Assembly (NCBI GenBank): GCA_030038955.1
Contig: JASHQV010000202.1
Location: 1-8,107 of the forward strand
DNA: 8,107 nt
Source of the DNA: Solirubrobacteraceae bacterium
Lineage (GTDB): Bacteria > Actinomycetota > Thermoleophilia > Solirubrobacterales > Solirubrobacteraceae
Reading direction: 5' to 3'
Made by a program: the position numbers and the translations under genes. Each line of letters begins with the position of its first letter. Position 1 is the first letter of the stretch. Positions 6,660 through 8,107 of this stretch are shown piece after piece. The notes under the pieces were generated by a model that saw nothing but the letters and a program-made list of their open reading frames with translations, was not told the DNA's origin and did not search any database.

Positions 6660-7489
6660 CAACCGCTCACGGGGGTGGCCGCATCCCGATGGTAGGCCGC
6701 ATACCACGCGTCGTTGAGCTCGTCCGACTGCTGCGCCATGCCCGCGTCGGGCTTCCACCCCGCGGGCAGCTCGACGCCGATGTGCGCCAGCACGCGCGTG
6801 ACCGCGCCCGCCGGATCCGGGCCGACGTCGTCCTCGTAGACCAACTCGAGCGGCTCGATCAGGGAGTGCAGGAAGTAGCGCCCCCAGGCCTCGGCGTCAG
6901 CGCTCAAGCGACGCCGGAGGTGCTCGATGCCCTCGAAGCTGTAGGACAGCCTCGGGGGTTCGCGGTCGCCGGCCGGGTGCTCCAAGCGCCACGTGCGGGT
7001 CTGCAGCGCCCGCCACATGCTGATCGCCTGGCGCACCTTGTCGCGCCGCCGCATCCACACGTAGCGCGGATCCCCGAACAGCCGCTCCAGCAGCTCGGAC
7101 CCCGACAGACCGGCGCATTCGGGCAGCGCCGCCGCATGCTGCTCGAGATCCGGCAGCTGGTTCCACATCAGCTTCGTGGCAAACACGCCATTGCCCGTCG
7201 TGCCGAGGCGAAACGTACGCTGCAGGTGTGCCTCCCATCCATCGACGGTTCGCAGATCGGAGTATTCCGGAGCGTCGGTCGGACGCAGGTCGTCGCGGAT
7301 CCCGGCGCCGGTGCGCGGGAGCCCGGCGAGAAAGTACCCCGGGTGGGGCGGCGATCCCGTCTCCGCGCGCGCCTCGAAGTACTCCTGCGGGATCCCCGCC
7401 ACCTTGGTGCTCGCCAGGAGCTTGCACAGGTACGTGCTGCCGCTGCGCTGCGTCGAGCAGACGATATAGGCACGATCCGGCTTGGCCAT
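6659..7489 (-). CDS. Stf0-family sulfotransferase (trehalose 2-sulfotransferase/NodH-like)
   Basis: This 276-residue cytosolic protein matches the Stf0 family, which moves sulfate from PAPS onto trehalose in mycobacteria, the first step towards sulfolipid-1. The N-terminal strand and P-loop-like PAPS-binding motif are CSTQRSGST (11-19). PQEYF (34-38) follows, and its Glu36 corresponds to the glutamate proposed as the Stf0 general base. A second PAPS-contact region lies in RRRDKVRQAISMWRALQT, as in Stf0. Length agrees with the roughly 267-residue mycobacterial enzyme. The ATG at 7489 has GGGGA close upstream and GAGGAG a little further off. The sulfatase is directly downstream with a one-base overlap, so the two are co-translated. 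The acceptor may be trehalose, another sugar or a glycolipid. No polyketide or acyltransferase partner of the sulfolipid pathway is in the window. Confidence 0.87.
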   Translation of the reverse strand: MAKPDRAYIVCSTQRSGSTYLCKLLASTKVAGIPQEYFEARAETGSPPHPGYFLAGLPRTGAGIRDDLRPTDAPEYSDLRTVDGWEAHLQRTFRLGTTGNGVFATKLMWNQLPDLEQHAAALPECAGLSGSELLERLFGDPRYVWMRRRDKVRQAISMWRALQTRTWRLEHPAGDREPPRLSYSFEGIEHLRRRLSADAEAWGRYFLHSLIEPLELVYEDDVGPDPAGAVTRVLAHIGVELPAGWKPDAGMAQQSDELNDAWYAAYHRDAATPVSG

Positions 7490-7571
7490 GCGTCCCCGAG
7501 TCTCCTCACAAACCTAACTGAAATAGTTATCTTTCGAGTGATTATCGCATCCACTGACGCGCGTGGACACC
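7490..7571 (-). promoter_or_regulatory. AT-rich promoter/operator region of the sulfotransferase-sulfatase operon
   Basis: Upstream of the sulfotransferase the DNA turns sharply AT-rich (about 7508-7551) in an otherwise very GC-rich window, as expected for a promoter. On the minus strand GATAAT (7539-7544) could serve as a -10 box, though no good -35 element is evident. A perfect dyad, TAACT-GAAAT-AGTTA (7515-7529), lies between this box and the gene, where a repressor could block transcription. Box assignments are tentative. Confidence 0.4.
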
Positions 7572-7602
7572 GTGTCGCCGCCGCGCGAGCGGGCGGCGAC
7601 AC
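7572..7602 (-). terminator. Strong GC-rich hairpin terminator after the MFS transporter gene
   Basis: GTGTCGCCGCC (7572-7582) and GGCGGCGACAC (7592-7602) form a perfect 11-base-pair stem with a nine-base loop, starting five bases past the transporter stop codon. No T-run follows, as in many actinobacterial intrinsic terminators. It should end the transporter transcript and separate it from the sulfotransferase operon on the same strand. Confidence 0.65.
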
Positions 7603-7607
7603 CGCGA

Positions 7608-8107
7608 TCACGCGGCGTGCTGCGCCGAGGTCGGCGTGGCGCGCGTGCCGAGCAGGAACGCAAGCAGCGCCACGGCCATCACCAGCGCCATGACCAACCA
7701 CGAGGTGCGGTAGCCGACCGCAACCAGCAGGAACCCGAACACGATCGGCCCGCCCGCGTGGCCCGAGTCCCACAGGCTGCCGAATACGCCCATCGCCGAG
7801 CCGTAGTTGCCCTTGGTGACCAGGTCGCCAATGGCGGCCATCGTGGACGGAGTGACGATCCCGGTGCCGAGCCCGAACACGATCGCCAGAGCGAGCAGCA
7901 CGACGAAGCTCCCGGTGTACGGGATCGCGATCAGCGTCCCGATGCACAGCAACGCGCCGGCGACGATGAGCGGCGTGCGCGATCTGGCCCGGTCTGAGCG
8001 CTTGCCCATGACCGGGCGGGTGGCGACCGAGGCGATGCCCTGTCCACCGGCGAGCACCCCGATCTCGAACGTCGAGAGATGGATCGTAAGCGCGTACAGC
8101 GGCAGGT
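7608..8107 (-). CDS. Major facilitator superfamily transporter, C-terminal half (5' partial)
   Basis: The visible 165 residues are the end of an MFS permease; the frame runs open through the right edge, so the start lies outside. The fragment begins at LPLYALTIHLSTFEIGVL (the seventh helix) and then shows about five further hydrophobic helices before a short polar tail (GTRATPTSAQHAA). Between the second and third visible helices is the cytoplasmic loop GKRSDRARSR, the C-half counterpart of the MFS G-x-x-x-D-R/K motif. GLGTGIVTPSTMAAIGD and GSAMGVFGSLWDSGHAGGP fit helices 10 and 11 of drug-efflux-type (DHA1) carriers. The substrate cannot be inferred. A GTG at 8057 is only an internal codon. 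The gene is on the same strand as the sulfotransferase pair but is separated by a terminator-like hairpin and an AT-rich promoter region. Confidence 0.85.
   Translation of the reverse strand, partial: LPLYALTIHLSTFEIGVLAGGQGIASVATRPVMGKRSDRARSRTPLIVAGALLCIGTLIAIPYTGSFVVLLALAIVFGLGTGIVTPSTMAAIGDLVTKGNYGSAMGVFGSLWDSGHAGGPIVFGFLLVAVGYRTSWLVMALVMAVALLAFLLGTRATPTSAQHAA

Noticed and set aside
5571..6695. 374-codon plus-strand open frame opposite the sulfatase
   Set aside because: The translation is compositionally biased and domain-free; the sulfatase on the other strand is convincing.
6660..6758. Upstream extension of the sulfatase by 33 codons
   Set aside because: It would overlap the sulfotransferase coding end by about 100 bases and adds Arg-rich residues without family similarity. 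The MPTN start fits both homology and the one-base stop/start overlap.
6689..7693. 334-codon plus-strand open frame opposite the sulfotransferase, running through the terminator and promoter region
   Set aside because: It crosses an intergenic hairpin and an AT-rich island and shows no domain; it is a shadow frame.
8055..8057. GTG as start of a short membrane protein at the right edge
   Set aside because: Codons before it continue a typical MFS helix (LPLYALTIHLSTFEIG) to the window edge, so it is internal to a longer transporter gene.

Overview
The window is very GC-rich, gene-dense and biased to G/C at third codon positions. Together with the gene families present (a divergent QueA-like protein, a Stf0-type sulfotransferase, a hydroxyquinol/catechol-type dioxygenase), this suggests a high-GC actinobacterium-like soil bacterium. 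A deep lineage such as Thermoleophilia/Solirubrobacterales is possible, but that placement is inference; there is no rRNA or marker gene to settle it. No tRNA, rRNA, CRISPR array, insertion sequence or phage gene was seen, and no stretch over about 300 bases lacks a gene.

Layout from left to right. (1) A QueA-like SAM:tRNA ribosyltransferase-isomerase family gene runs rightward and has lost its 5' end to the window edge. (2) Converging on it is a leftward pair: a short GFA/CENP-V-domain zinc protein followed by a class III-type zinc alcohol dehydrogenase (S-hydroxymethyl-thiol, i.e. formaldehyde, dehydrogenase-like). (3) Diverging from that pair across about 220 bp is a rightward pair: an intradiol ring-cleavage dioxygenase of hydroxyquinol 1,2-dioxygenase type and a salicylaldehyde/vanillin-type aldehyde dehydrogenase. 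The divergent region holds inverted repeats and a possible 41-codon leader ORF whose stop overlaps the dioxygenase start. (4) Converging on the aldehyde dehydrogenase is a leftward pair: a Stf0-like (trehalose 2-sulfotransferase family) sulfotransferase and an alkaline-phosphatase-fold sulfatase, joined by a one-base TGATG overlap. (5) Further upstream on the same strand is the C-terminal half of a major facilitator superfamily transporter, cut by the right edge and followed by a strong GC-rich hairpin.

How the genes may work together (inference). Blocks 2 and 3 look like an aromatic/aldehyde catabolic cluster: the aldehyde dehydrogenase would oxidise an aromatic aldehyde, the dioxygenase would open a hydroxylated ring, and the GFA plus class III dehydrogenase pair would remove formaldehyde, as released by O-demethylation of methoxylated aromatics. 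The ring hydroxylase, maleylacetate reductase and any regulator are not in the window. Block 4 is the most unusual part: a sulfate-adding and a sulfate-removing enzyme made from one coupled transcript, with a sulfatase whose formylglycine motif is atypical (Cys-Ser-Gly-Ser-Arg).
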